From contig JAOWCC010001501.1 of NCBI GenBank assembly GCA_030867875.1, positions 25,789,036 to 25,853,035 of the forward strand: 64,000 nt of DNA, written 5' to 3'. The position numbers were made by a program, and so were the translations under genes. This DNA is from Actinernus sp. WN-2022. Its lineage: Eukaryota; Cnidaria; Anthozoa; Actiniaria; Actinernidae. This document shows positions 31,519 to 39,030 of the stretch, piece by piece (the stretch's first letter is position 1; every line of letters begins with the position of its first letter). The notes below the pieces were generated by a model, which made no database searches, had not been told where the DNA came from, and worked only from the letters and a program-made list of their open reading frames with translations.

Positions 31519-32988
31519 ATGGACGTTGAGATTGACGTCGATGCGGGTCGTAAGGATGCAGCTGATAGACAACGAAATGATGAAGAACGACAAGATGAAG
31601 AAGACCGACGACAACAACGAGAAGAAGGATTACGAGCACTAGAAGAAGAACGACGCCAAGAAGGCCAACGACAACGAAGATACATGGCTCGATTATTGGG
31701 TGATGATCGAGATGAAGCTGGAGGTAGTGAGCAAGTACCACTTCGTAACTTCACCGCAGAAGGCGCTAGACCAAAGTACCAGGAAACCTCATTCACTAGG
31801 GACATAACTGATGGATTCGTCCAAAAATTCGAATTCCAACTAGACTACTTTTCGAAGGGGGCAAGAAGGATTCTGGTTGGTATGGTAAAGGAAGAATATG
31901 TAGATATTGGTCGTCTAGAGGGGTTTGAGATCTCCTATACAGACAAGGAACTCTCCATTCGCAAACTTGGAAGCAAAGAACCCTTTACACGTCTATTCAT
32001 TGGTGGAGATAAAGACAGAGTACTAAACGAGGGGATTAGTACCGATCTCAAAGGAATCTTAGGCCCTAATCGAAAAGAGGTAGCTAAGGATATGATAACG
32101 GCGAATAGAAAGCAAGTTAAGAACAACATGCTGGTGAAGCTTCAGGAGTTGGTACCCGATACTACCACATCGAATGCTATAAACCCATACAATGAGCGTT
32201 CCATTACGGTCTCGTTTATGAGAAATGCGTGGAGTGAAGTCCTTACACCATTTCCAAATGCAGAAACAAGTGATCTAGAGGTTGGGATTGATCCAAAGGG
32301 AGATACGTACATTAGGCTACTGAATGTTAGGAGTTCGATATGGCGCCCACTCCTCAACAAAAGCAATAATGTAACTGGGAGTCTGTCCCAAGGTCTAATG
32401 AAAGTACTTGATCCCCACAAAGTTTCTAGAGAGATAGAAAGCAAGCTAAATGCCTTAAGACAAGAGAACAATGCGTTGTCGGTTGACATCGAACAGACAC
32501 AAGTTATAAGACAAGACCCTAATACGATTGCTGCTGATATACCAGAATTGGAAGTCATGCTTTCTGAGGCTAGTAGAAGTATCGATGAAAACGAGCAAGA
32601 AATCGAAGACCTAGAAAATAGCATGCCGCTCCGAGATAGGATCGAAGATATTTTCAAAAGATACGGAATGACCGCCCTTGCTGTGGTAACTGCTATTGGT
32701 ACCATTGTTAGCGTCGTAGTTTCTTCCCTATCGAGATCCGTACCGAAACCAGTAAAGGATAGTATCGATAAAGCGACAGATGCAGTAAAGAAGGGATTAA
32801 AAACGACTGGTGGTTTGTTAAAAGAAATGGGAAAGAAACTTGGACAGATCCTACCTGGAATGATTGGATCGATTGCGAGTTTCATATTTACTATGGCTGG
32901 TAAAGCCCTGGGAGTACTAGCAGAGAACGTTTGGTTATTCATCGTAGCAATAGTGGTCTTCGTAGTGGAGCAATACAAACGACGTTAA
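31519..32988 (+). CDS. Coiled-coil and membrane protein, probable virion component, unknown
   Basis: About 489 aa from ATG 31519; upstream in-frame ATGs (31483, 31510) lie in the divergent promoter. Residues about 10-60 are almost entirely charged (repeated DEE/RRQQRE), a likely coiled coil. A central globular region follows, then a second helical acidic stretch (about 300-360). The C-terminus holds two hydrophobic segments (MTALAVVTAIGTIVSVVVSS and a final NVWLFIVAIVVFVVE) with an amphipathic, Gly/Lys-rich linker between. Convergent with the next gene, overlapping by 4 bases at the stops. I do not recognise a characterised family; a fibre, scaffold or membrane-active role would fit but is speculation. 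Confidence 0.7.
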   Translation: MDVEIDVDAGRKDAADRQRNDEERQDEEDRRQQREEGLRALEEERRQEGQRQRRYMARLLGDDRDEAGGSEQVPLRNFTAEGARPKYQETSFTRDITDGFVQKFEFQLDYFSKGARRILVGMVKEEYVDIGRLEGFEISYTDKELSIRKLGSKEPFTRLFIGGDKDRVLNEGISTDLKGILGPNRKEVAKDMITANRKQVKNNMLVKLQELVPDTTTSNAINPYNERSITVSFMRNAWSEVLTPFPNAETSDLEVGIDPKGDTYIRLLNVRSSIWRPLLNKSNNVTGSLSQGLMKVLDPHKVSREIESKLNALRQENNALSVDIEQTQVIRQDPNTIAADIPELEVMLSEASRSIDENEQEIEDLENSMPLRDRIEDIFKRYGMTALAVVTAIGTIVSVVVSSLSRSVPKPVKDSIDKATDAVKKGLKTTGGLLKEMGKKLGQILPGMIGSIASFIFTMAGKALGVLAENVWLFIVAIVVFVVEQYKRR

Positions 32989-33599
32989 CGAAACAACGTC
33001 CATGCAATTCCAGCTGCGGCAATAGATGTCACCGCGAGATTGATCTCATGTTGTGGGATAGCCCTTGGTATAGGAACTCGTTTCTCGTGCGTCTCGAGAG
33101 GTGGTATTAATTTCTTATCTGGTGGTCCTTCCATAGGAGGCGGGCGTCCTTTGACTTCTGCATTGATGTCGTTAGTGCCTAGCATCATATCTTTCGTAGC
33201 TTTCGGGGTTGGATTCCTATAGCCATCTTTCTTACCAAGATAGTACACTAGATTGCTTGGCAATAATCGCACGCCTATAGCTATTGCTAGATCGAGCCTC
33301 TTATGCGTCGTCGTTATAGCAGTAAGATAGTTTTTGTAGCTCACCACTAAATCGTTTTCGAGAATAGCGCCTTCGACTAAGCTCTTAAACTTTTCTTTGA
33401 CGTTGAAACTATCTACGATGGATTCGTTAAGGTCGTTTTGAGCACCTAGGATACAATATCCGAAAGCTTCGACAGATCGATTCAATCTACCCAATCCAGC
33501 ATTCGTCAAACCTCTACCGATTGGTGGCGTAAACCAATTGTATTGCTTTCCTTCGTGTTCGTCGTTCCGAATAAAGGATACTAGATCGCCCTTGTCCAC
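32985..33599 (-). CDS. Tail-anchored unknown protein, 204 aa
   Basis: A polar, helical N-terminal two thirds (FTPPIGRGLTNAGLGRLNRS, then a charged region), a Pro-rich linker (RPPPMEGPPDKK, about 150-165) and a short hydrophobic C-terminus (LAVTSIAAAGIAWTLFR). The ATG lies 18 bases inside the 3' end of the upstream minus-strand gene, so the two are probably co-transcribed. No named family recognised; position among structural genes suggests a virion or assembly role. Confidence 0.65.
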   Translation of the reverse strand: MDKGDLVSFIRNDEHEGKQYNWFTPPIGRGLTNAGLGRLNRSVEAFGYCILGAQNDLNESIVDSFNVKEKFKSLVEGAILENDLVVSYKNYLTAITTTHKRLDLAIAIGVRLLPSNLVYYLGKKDGYRNPTPKATKDMMLGTNDINAEVKGRPPPMEGPPDKKLIPPLETHEKRVPIPRAIPQHEINLAVTSIAAAGIAWTLFR

Positions 33600-34453
33600 C
33601 CTGAGTCGTAGCCTCGGATTACGTGGACGTTCTTGTAGCCATCATCATACAAAAGGAATACGTCTCCTAATCCGTGATTCCTACCTCCGTGCCATCGGAA
33701 GTCTGGCGTTCGAGATATGCCAAATTCGATGCACAATCTCTCAAGAGCTGATTTGCTGTAGAGGTTATCGAATTGTTTGAAAGCACTGTCACCAGGTAGA
33801 GGGCAACCAAGTTCATGTAGAATTCTTCGTATCGTGAAATAAACATGGAATCGTAGGAACCCCTGAACGACTGGTGGATATGTTTTGAAAGTGGGGTCAA
33901 ACAACGACACTCCGCATCCAGAAGTTGCACACCACGTTGCGAAATTCAATTGTTGAGGCCAATATTTGAAATCCGGACCTGACAACCACGCATGGGACTC
34001 CTTTGCTGTCACATGCTTTACGACGGTCTCCTTGAATATGTTAGGAACGCCAGCTTTGAACTTCTTCGTTGGGGTGACATATATCCATAGATTAGTGAGA
34101 TCAATATCTTGTGCCGGTTCAGTAGAAGGAACTGCTGTAATAGGATATTTCGCACTCTTATCTAGGGTCAACGTAGATGGGAAACCATCAACCATTCCCT
34201 GCAATGCGTCATCGATGCGTTTTCGAATATCCACTGGTACGAGACCGGTAATGTACCAATGTCGTCCACCGTCGAAAAACACAATCCTAGTCTCATACGT
34301 TGAATCGTCGTGTATGTCTGACGCCGTAGTCCTAGCTAAGAACTTCTCAAAGTCCGCATGAGGATGTTCCTTCTTAAAGACTGCAAAGGTCTTTGCATTG
34401 CGAGGTGCGATATAGTCACCCCAATCACCTTCGAAATGAACTTTATGAGACAT
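33581..34453 (-). CDS. Unknown Polinton protein, about 290 aa
   Basis: Starts MSHKVHFEGDWGDYIAPRNA; five residues further upstream are also open, but TTCAAC before ATG 34453 matches the capsid start. It contains many aromatic residues, a short Cys-containing block (WCATSGCGVSLFD, about 176-188), a helical stretch (RFHVYFTIRRILHELGCPLP) and a C-terminus with a HGGRNHGLGD turn. No catalytic triad of an adenain-type protease is evident. Preceded by a TTAAAGGTATAAC motif in the short divergent gap shared with the penton candidate. Function unknown; possibly a minor capsid or maturation protein. Confidence 0.65.
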   Translation of the reverse strand: MSHKVHFEGDWGDYIAPRNAKTFAVFKKEHPHADFEKFLARTTASDIHDDSTYETRIVFFDGGRHWYITGLVPVDIRKRIDDALQGMVDGFPSTLTLDKSAKYPITAVPSTEPAQDIDLTNLWIYVTPTKKFKAGVPNIFKETVVKHVTAKESHAWLSGPDFKYWPQQLNFATWCATSGCGVSLFDPTFKTYPPVVQGFLRFHVYFTIRRILHELGCPLPGDSAFKQFDNLYSKSALERLCIEFGISRTPDFRWHGGRNHGLGDVFLLYDDGYKNVHVIRGYDSGWTRAI

Positions 34454-34475
34454 GTTGAAGCTATACATACATATA

Positions 34476-34488
34476 GTTATACCTTTAA
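34476..34488 (-). promoter_or_regulatory. TTAAAGGTATAAC promoter-like motif in divergent gap
   Basis: Lies 23-35 bases before the ATG at 34453 and 7 bases before the divergent ATG at 34495. It aligns with the capsid and TFIIB-like upstream motifs. Confidence 0.5.
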
Positions 34489-34494
34489 TACATA

Positions 34495-35034
34495 ATGGCG
34501 ATCCTTAATGTCATCACCACATCATCCGACCATACGGTCTACTTCGACGATCCAATTCTTATCAATAATATTTCGCTACTCGAAACCACCATTGAGAACA
34601 GTTGGTTGAATCTAAAAGAGAAGGCAACGTTTCAGTGGGAAGTCAAGGGCGTGGGGTTCCCATACACGATCAATCTAGGGAATTATAATATAACTACCTT
34701 CATGGATCGCTTAGCACCTGCAGTCAATGCTGGCATCATTAAATTTATAGACATATCCAGTAAAAAGTATTGGACCCTAGATGTGAAGAAACCAATCAAG
34801 TTCAGTAAAAATCTCTGCGAAATATTGGGTATCAAAGGAAATGAAGACGAGGATGGAAACGTAACATTAAAAGTGAGAGAATACGACCTGATAATGGAAT
34901 ATATCCAAACAATATATATCCACTGTGATGCGGTGGATTCCAAATTCTCACTCCTTGAGGGAAAACGCTCGACTGTACTAGCTAGCTTTAACGTAGAAGG
35001 CACCTGGTTTAACAGAAGGACCTATACCATTTGA
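34495..35034 (+). CDS. Minor capsid (penton, single jelly-roll) candidate
   Basis: 179 aa, beta-rich. The order of landmarks (FPYTINLGNYNITTFMDRL, then KYWTLDVKKPIKFSKNLCEI followed by LGI, then YIQTIYIHCDAVDSKFSLLE) resembles the pattern G.Y....L...L......I.FS..L...LG...I..IYV.CD.VD seen in small capsid proteins of Polinton-like elements. This is family resemblance, not proof. Its stop overlaps the start of a 42-aa frame (TGATG) that looks like the last strands of such a protein, so the gene may be longer and shifted here. Confidence 0.55.
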   Translation: MAILNVITTSSDHTVYFDDPILINNISLLETTIENSWLNLKEKATFQWEVKGVGFPYTINLGNYNITTFMDRLAPAVNAGIIKFIDISSKKYWTLDVKKPIKFSKNLCEILGIKGNEDEDGNVTLKVREYDLIMEYIQTIYIHCDAVDSKFSLLEGKRSTVLASFNVEGTWFNRRTYTI

Positions 35035-35162
35035 TGGAATCAACGAAAGTCCAAGCTCTAGGGACAATGCGGAACAGCCTTCGACTGACTGTTCGCGATG
35101 ACAAAAACAACATCATGGACTTCCGTGGTCGACCTCTACGATACGTGTTGAAGCTTGAGTAA
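35034..35162 (+). CDS. 42-aa ORF, possible C-terminal end of penton candidate
   Basis: Starts one base into the stop codon of the preceding gene. The sequence RLTVRDDKNNIMDFRGRPLR and its ending VLKLE resemble the final beta-strands of Polinton-type capsid proteins (D..G..IDF.G.P...VL.I). Either a short overlapping gene or the 3' part of the preceding gene after a one-base frame change. Confidence 0.45.
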   Translation: MESTKVQALGTMRNSLRLTVRDDKNNIMDFRGRPLRYVLKLE

Positions 35163-35181
35163 GTTATATGTATAACGTACA

Positions 35182-35802
35182 ATGGAAGGCGACTCGATTC
35201 AACCGTTTCCCTCAGCACCAAGTATCTATCCACAGATTGCTAGTGACACTGGAAAGAACTTTAGACTGCAAACGATTCGAGACACGCTTTCGGACATCGA
35301 AGTTCAAGAAAGGCACTACGAAGGTGTGCGTAAGAAATATGCACGTTCTCAAGGAATAGTTCATGGTATCGCAGTGGTAACTGGAGGTCTATCTGTGATC
35401 TTATCTGGATCTGGATTGGGCGTAGCGTTGACTGGGGTTGGAGCAGTGATTGGTCTACCACTTGGAGTTATTGGTGGGCTATGTGGATTAATTTCAGCAT
35501 CTACGACCATTGGAGCTAAGAAGTTAGGAATGAAGGTTTCTAAACATGAAAGGACAACTATGTTAGCAAAGGCGAAAATCAATACGATTCGCGATCTAGT
35601 ATCGAAGGCCCTACGCGATGAAAACATATCCGACTCCGAATACAGTCTCATCCTGAACGAAGCAAATAAGTATGAGATCATGAGGTCTGAAATTCGTCGC
35701 GAGACTTCCATAGGTGAAAAAAGTCCGGATCAGGTTCGAGCCGAACTCAAGCAAGAAGTGCAAAAGGAAATGCGAGAAAAACTTGGCAGCTTAGTAGGGT
35801 AA
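35182..35802 (+). CDS. Glycine-rich membrane protein, unknown
   Basis: 206 aa. A polar N-terminus (1-50), then a long Gly-rich hydrophobic stretch (GIVHGIAVVTGGLSVILSGS and onward, about 56-108) long enough for two membrane passes, followed by a charged helical C-terminal region (SEYSLILNEANKYEIMRSEI; KQEVQKEMREKL). The 20-base gap from the previous ORF contains TTATATGTATAACGTACA just before the ATG. Gly-rich hydrophobic cores occur in membrane-penetration proteins, but that role is only a possibility. No family name recognised. Confidence 0.65.
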   Translation: MEGDSIQPFPSAPSIYPQIASDTGKNFRLQTIRDTLSDIEVQERHYEGVRKKYARSQGIVHGIAVVTGGLSVILSGSGLGVALTGVGAVIGLPLGVIGGLCGLISASTTIGAKKLGMKVSKHERTTMLAKAKINTIRDLVSKALRDENISDSEYSLILNEANKYEIMRSEIRRETSIGEKSPDQVRAELKQEVQKEMREKLGSLVG

Positions 35803-35853
35803 GAATCGACGTTTCCTATGAAAGGAACGAACATGGTTCTCACTTTCACTTCG

Positions 35854-36803
35854 CTAAGTCCTACTGCTAGTTAGCCTATGTCTAGTGTAGATCGGCTCAA
35901 AGTAGGAATGGTAAGAAAGCAACTCCTTGACGAAACGCTTGACCGCACTTCCAAATACGTCACATCGTTTAACGACCTCGTTAAGAGACATAGACGATCC
36001 TAAGCGACGTAGCACCTCGTAACTTGCTCCAACAACTTTCGTCTTAAGTATTGATCTGGGGCCTATATTGTTTTCTATTGCCGTAGTAACAACCTCGTGG
36101 ACTATTTGTTGAACGTCTATAGGTACTCCTTGAGGATCGAGTTTAAGGAAAGTCGTTGCAATGTGAGGAACTATGCGCTCGACATCCAAGTCTACATCAA
36201 TCTTATCGTCGTTATACAGAGAACGTATAAAGACCTCTCCGCTACAGATGCTTTTGTTGTTTAGTTGCATGAAGCGAGCAACCTCGCCTCTAGTTCGTAC
36301 GAACCCGCATTGCATGCACGCCTGGTAGAGTAGAGCAGCTAAAATAGTTTTCTTAGCATCGCTACGCTTGAGACAAACTTTACTTACTTGGATAAATGCG
36401 TCGACTACGATTCCTAACGTGTTCATAGGGAACGATAGGCCATGACTTTGTTTATAAATAGTGTTGTACACTTGTAGTTCTCGTAGGATCGTTCGTCGTT
36501 GCAGTTCTGTGTTATCGCTTTGCTTTGGTTTTGCGTGGTCTAGATCATTTTGATACTGAAATCTATCAGGACCTACCATACGCAGTCGAGTAGTAGTAAT
36601 ATCGATCTTCGTTTCTTCACATGGTTCGGCCTCGGAAACAAGACCACACGTGGCCTGGTGGGACATACGAATTCCGTTCCTTGTATTTCCAAGGGGCAGA
36701 GACAATCAGAACATGTTTCACTGATGTTAATATGTTCCACTTGTGGTTTGACATTCAGGCTTCTACAAATTCCAGGACCAAACAATCTGATAAGCTCGTC
36801 CAT
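35854..36803 (-). CDS. TFIIB-like transcription initiation factor, frameshifted
   Basis: The N-terminal frame (36803 down to about 36660) encodes a zinc-ribbon half (CSDC at about residues 31-34, then a second Cys near 47). The remaining ribbon half (TCGLV) and a long helical region are in the frame 35854-36650. The switch is at about 36650-36662, where a few extra bases interrupt the ribbon. The downstream frame contains two cyclin-fold-like repeats: KKTILAALLYQACMQCGFVR with RTRGEVARFM, and VVGASYEVLRRLG with SLNEVVKRCDVFGSAVKRFV. These match the two repeats of TFIIB/Brf/archaeal TFB. It would bridge a TBP-bound promoter and RNA polymerase. Preceded by a TTAAACGTATAAC motif 15-27 bases before the ATG. 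The frame break may inactivate it or be an error. Confidence 0.72.
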
Positions 36804-36817
36804 GATACGCTGTAGAT

Positions 36818-36830
36818 GTTATACGTTTAA
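36818..36830 (-). promoter_or_regulatory. TTAAACGTATAAC promoter-like motif before TFIIB-like gene
   Basis: Same motif class as before the zinc-finger, polymerase, capsid and 290-aa genes. A poly-A tract follows immediately (36832-36862). Confidence 0.5.
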
Positions 36831-36831
36831 T

Positions 36832-36833
36832 AG

Positions 36834-36862
<29 letters not shown>
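36832..36862. repeat. Poly-A tract
   Basis: About 30 A with almost no interruption between the TFIIB-like gene and the repeat-protein gene. A T run lies at 36892-36905. Confidence 0.85.
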
Positions 36863-36864
<2 letters not shown>

Positions 36865-36920
36865 AAGAGGGTCACGCAACGACTTTCTTCATTCTTTTTT
36901 TTTTTCTTATGTGGTGATTC

Positions 36921-37649
36921 CTAATCTTCCTTCTCGATCCTCAAGGCAGTGAACACCTCGTCGAGCGCATGAATGAGAACCTCTGGTTCCTTGCTCCTCA
37001 AGGCAGCCAACATCTCGTCTAACGCATGAATGAGAGCCTCGTTGAGACCTTCCTCCGGTTCCTCGCTCCTCAAGGCAGCTAACGCCTCGTCTAACGCATG
37101 AATGAGAGCTTCCTCCGGTTCCTCGCTCCTCAAGGCAGCCAACGCCTCGTCTAACGCATGAATGAGACCTTCCTCTGGTCCCTCGCTCCTCAAGGCAGCC
37201 AACGCCTCATCTAACGCATGGATGAGAGCCTCGTTGAGACCTTTCTCCGGTTCCTTGCTCCTCAAGGCAGTCAACATCTCGTCTAACGCATGAATGAGAG
37301 CCTCTGGTTCCTCGCTCCTCAAGGCAGCCAACAACTCGTATAACGCATGAATGAGAGCCTCGTCGATCCCGAGATCTTGGAGCGTCATGGCGTTGGGAGC
37401 AGCGATCTGCTTGCCTAAATCTTTCTCTGGTTCCACCTTTCTTGGATACGAGCGGCGGCCGCATCCTGAGCAAAGCCCGTAACTAGTACGACATCCTTTA
37501 CCGCACTTCGAGCATGGCACGAATAGGGCACAGCCTTTTGAGATTTGGAAGTTGTGCTGGGCACAGTACTTCGATGTCTTCGAAATCTTCTTTGGGCATT
37601 TCGTGTCCTTTCCTCGCATCAACCAATCACAAGTTAATATCTCAGTCAT
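36921..37649 (-). CDS. Cys-rich protein with 20-24 aa leucine/acidic repeats
   Basis: 242 aa. Residues about 7-68 hold many Cys/His (CDWL, KCPKK, KYCAQH, CSKCGKGC, LCSGCGRR), probably two small zinc-binding modules. From about residue 95 there are seven to eight copies of a unit like EALIHALDEALAALRSEEPE, with length variants GLN inserted. The repeats look like amphipathic helices that could form a solenoid or a coiled coil. DNA repeats keep the frame despite variable lengths. No named family recognised. Situated between the TFIIB-like and F-box/ankyrin genes at the accessory right end, so a host-interaction or regulatory role is possible. Confidence 0.65.
   Translation of the reverse strand: MTEILTCDWLMRGKDTKCPKKISKTSKYCAQHNFQISKGCALFVPCSKCGKGCRTSYGLCSGCGRRSYPRKVEPEKDLGKQIAAPNAMTLQDLGIDEALIHALYELLAALRSEEPEALIHALDEMLTALRSKEPEKGLNEALIHALDEALAALRSEGPEEGLIHALDEALAALRSEEPEEALIHALDEALAALRSEEPEEGLNEALIHALDEMLAALRSKEPEVLIHALDEVFTALRIEKED
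36945..37365. repeat. Coding minisatellite, 60-72 bp units
   Basis: Tandem units starting near each CTCAAGGCAG and ending near GAATGAGAG, with in-frame length changes. They encode the repeat domain of the preceding gene. Confidence 0.85.
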
Positions 37650-37817
37650 TGCGGCGTCTACGTTTAGGTTCTTCGGCTTGTTCGATCTGTATGGTGTTAA
37701 TGCGTACTAAGATGACAACGAACGCTAATATCGTGGAATAAAGAATATACACTAATACCATTTGGTGGTGATATACAGCATACTAATCACTCCTCTAACA
37801 GATACTCAAGTTTGGAT

Positions 37818-38678
37818 TCAGTCCGTGCGCGATGGATTTTTAGGTGTAAGCCACGAATTAGCCGTTTTGGTAAATAGGTAATAATAATTGTGACGCGTAG
37901 CGACCTCCCCGTCTTCGCAGGTCTCGCATTCTTCACAATCGCAGTAGTTATACCCTGGGACGGGCTGAAAGTGCTCAGAGAGCCACTTATTGATGTCGTA
38001 ACGCCCACGTATGTAGGCGTTGAGCCTCATACAATCGAAGTCTTCATGCTCTATGATGGGCTGAAAGTACTCAGCGAGCCATTTAACGACAGCGAGATGA
38101 CCATGTTTACTGGCAATGAATATAGCGTCGATAACCCATTCATCCTCTACAATGGGTTGAAAACACTCGACGAGCCATTTAGCGACATCGAGATGACCAT
38201 GTTTACTGGCATCTACTATAGCATTAATAACGAATTCATCCTCTATGGTGGGTTGAAAATACTCAACTATCCATTTAGCGACATCAAGATGGCCATTTCT
38301 ACAGGCATCTAGCATAGCATTAATGGAGTTATCATCATAATAATCTACGATGGGCTGGAAGCGATTCGCTAGCCACTTAGCGACATCGAGATTACCACTC
38401 CTACCGGCATCTAGTATAGCATCATTATAGAATTCGTCAATTGCAGAAATGCTGAATTTCCTAACCAACTCGTCTCGCTCGTTATCGTTACAAGCAGACC
38501 TCAAACCAAAACGTAGTACTTGTGTATGGAACTTCTGGTCTACGTCTTTGTAGCGCGCGAGAGATGCGGCACCGTTTAGGCGTTTCGATGTCCTTGCGAT
38601 GCTTGCGAATGACGTAGGACCTGCATGCTCTACGATCTTAGTCAAGATTTCCATGGGAAGGCACGATATATTATCCAT
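37818..38678 (-). CDS. F-box/ankyrin-repeat protein, right copy, intact
   Basis: 286 aa. F-box-like N-terminus (LPMEILTKIVEHAG, SFASIARTSKRLNGAA, residues about 6-40). It is followed by ankyrin-like repeats of about 33-36 residues with the core GNLDVAKWLANRF, GHLDVAKWIVEYF, GHLDVAKWLVECF and GHLAVVKWLAEYF. A Cys-rich tail follows (YCDCEECETCEDGE, about 248-261). This GHLDV.KWL.E type of ankyrin is common in giant viruses. F-box plus ankyrin suggests targeting of host proteins to an SCF ubiquitin ligase; this is inference. The first about 45 codons and the upstream region lie in the terminal inverted repeat, so the left copy starts identically. Confidence 0.8.
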   Translation of the reverse strand: MDNISCLPMEILTKIVEHAGPTSFASIARTSKRLNGAASLARYKDVDQKFHTQVLRFGLRSACNDNERDELVRKFSISAIDEFYNDAILDAGRSGNLDVAKWLANRFQPIVDYYDDNSINAMLDACRNGHLDVAKWIVEYFQPTIEDEFVINAIVDASKHGHLDVAKWLVECFQPIVEDEWVIDAIFIASKHGHLAVVKWLAEYFQPIIEHEDFDCMRLNAYIRGRYDINKWLSEHFQPVPGYNYCDCEECETCEDGEVATRHNYYYLFTKTANSWLTPKNPSRTD

Positions 38679-38861
38679 AGTGGAAGAGATCGATATACAG
38701 TATAGTAATCATTTCTCTAATAGGTTCTCAAGTTTGGATTTTTAGGTGTAAGAATGTCTAGTGACAATTTTGGGTAACACTGTGGATAAAGTAGTATGAA
38801 CAATGGCGGTTCTGGAAAAACTTCCCAACAAGTTGTGCAAGGATGTCAAACCTTCGACAAA
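38530..38861. repeat. Polinton right terminal inverted repeat
   Basis: Inverted copy of 19119-19450. It contains the start of the right-end F-box/ankyrin gene (ATG at 38678). Confidence 0.9.
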
Positions 38862-39030
38862 AATAGGAGTAACTTTAGCTATTTTTAATTTATATTTACT
38901 TGGAAAGATTCCAGAGGTAAAAGAATCATTGATTAATAGTGTTAATGGTTTAGAAATATGATCATTAAGAATTTTTAATAAGGGAATTGGAATACTATTT
39001 GGCCCGACAGATTTACTATTAAAAAAAAAA
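38862..39030 (-). mobile_element. CR1/L2-like LINE reverse transcriptase fragment
   Basis: The minus strand encodes NSKSVGPNSIPIPLLKILND followed by a further stretch ending in GIFPSKYKLKIAKVTPI, the start of a non-LTR reverse transcriptase domain (K..GPD.IP motif). It stops at the Polinton terminal repeat. The C-terminal end of a similar ORF2 lies on the other side of the Polinton in the same orientation. Confidence 0.8.

Larger units (their letters stand above)
19119..38861. mobile_element. Polinton/Maverick (adintovirus-like) integrated element, about 19.7 kb
   Basis: The element is defined by inverted terminal repeats and by a self-consistent virus-like gene set: family B polymerase with viral-type insertions, rve integrase, A32-type packaging ATPase, double-jelly-roll-type major capsid protein and a penton candidate. 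Gene density is high and introns appear absent, in contrast with the flanks. Without the 2671-bp transposon inserted in the integrase it would be about 17.1 kb, inside the usual Polinton size range. No 6-bp target duplication is visible at the ends. A protease of the adenain type was not found. Polymerase, integrase, TFIIB-like and left ankyrin genes are disrupted. Confidence 0.92.

Noticed and set aside
31485..31805. Upstream extension of the capsid reading frame (about 107 extra residues)
   Set aside because: It is Ser/Arg-rich low-complexity sequence antisense to the charged coiled-coil start of the gene at 31519. The promoter-like motif and conserved TTCAAC-ATG context support a start at 31484.
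32142..32978. 278-aa minus-strand ORF
   Set aside because: Mirror of the plus-strand coiled-coil/membrane gene. Composition is Ser/Leu/Thr shadow-like and no motif is present.
38862..38870. 6-bp target duplication for the Polinton
   Set aside because: The flanking hexamers at the two ends do not match at any tested boundary within a few bases.
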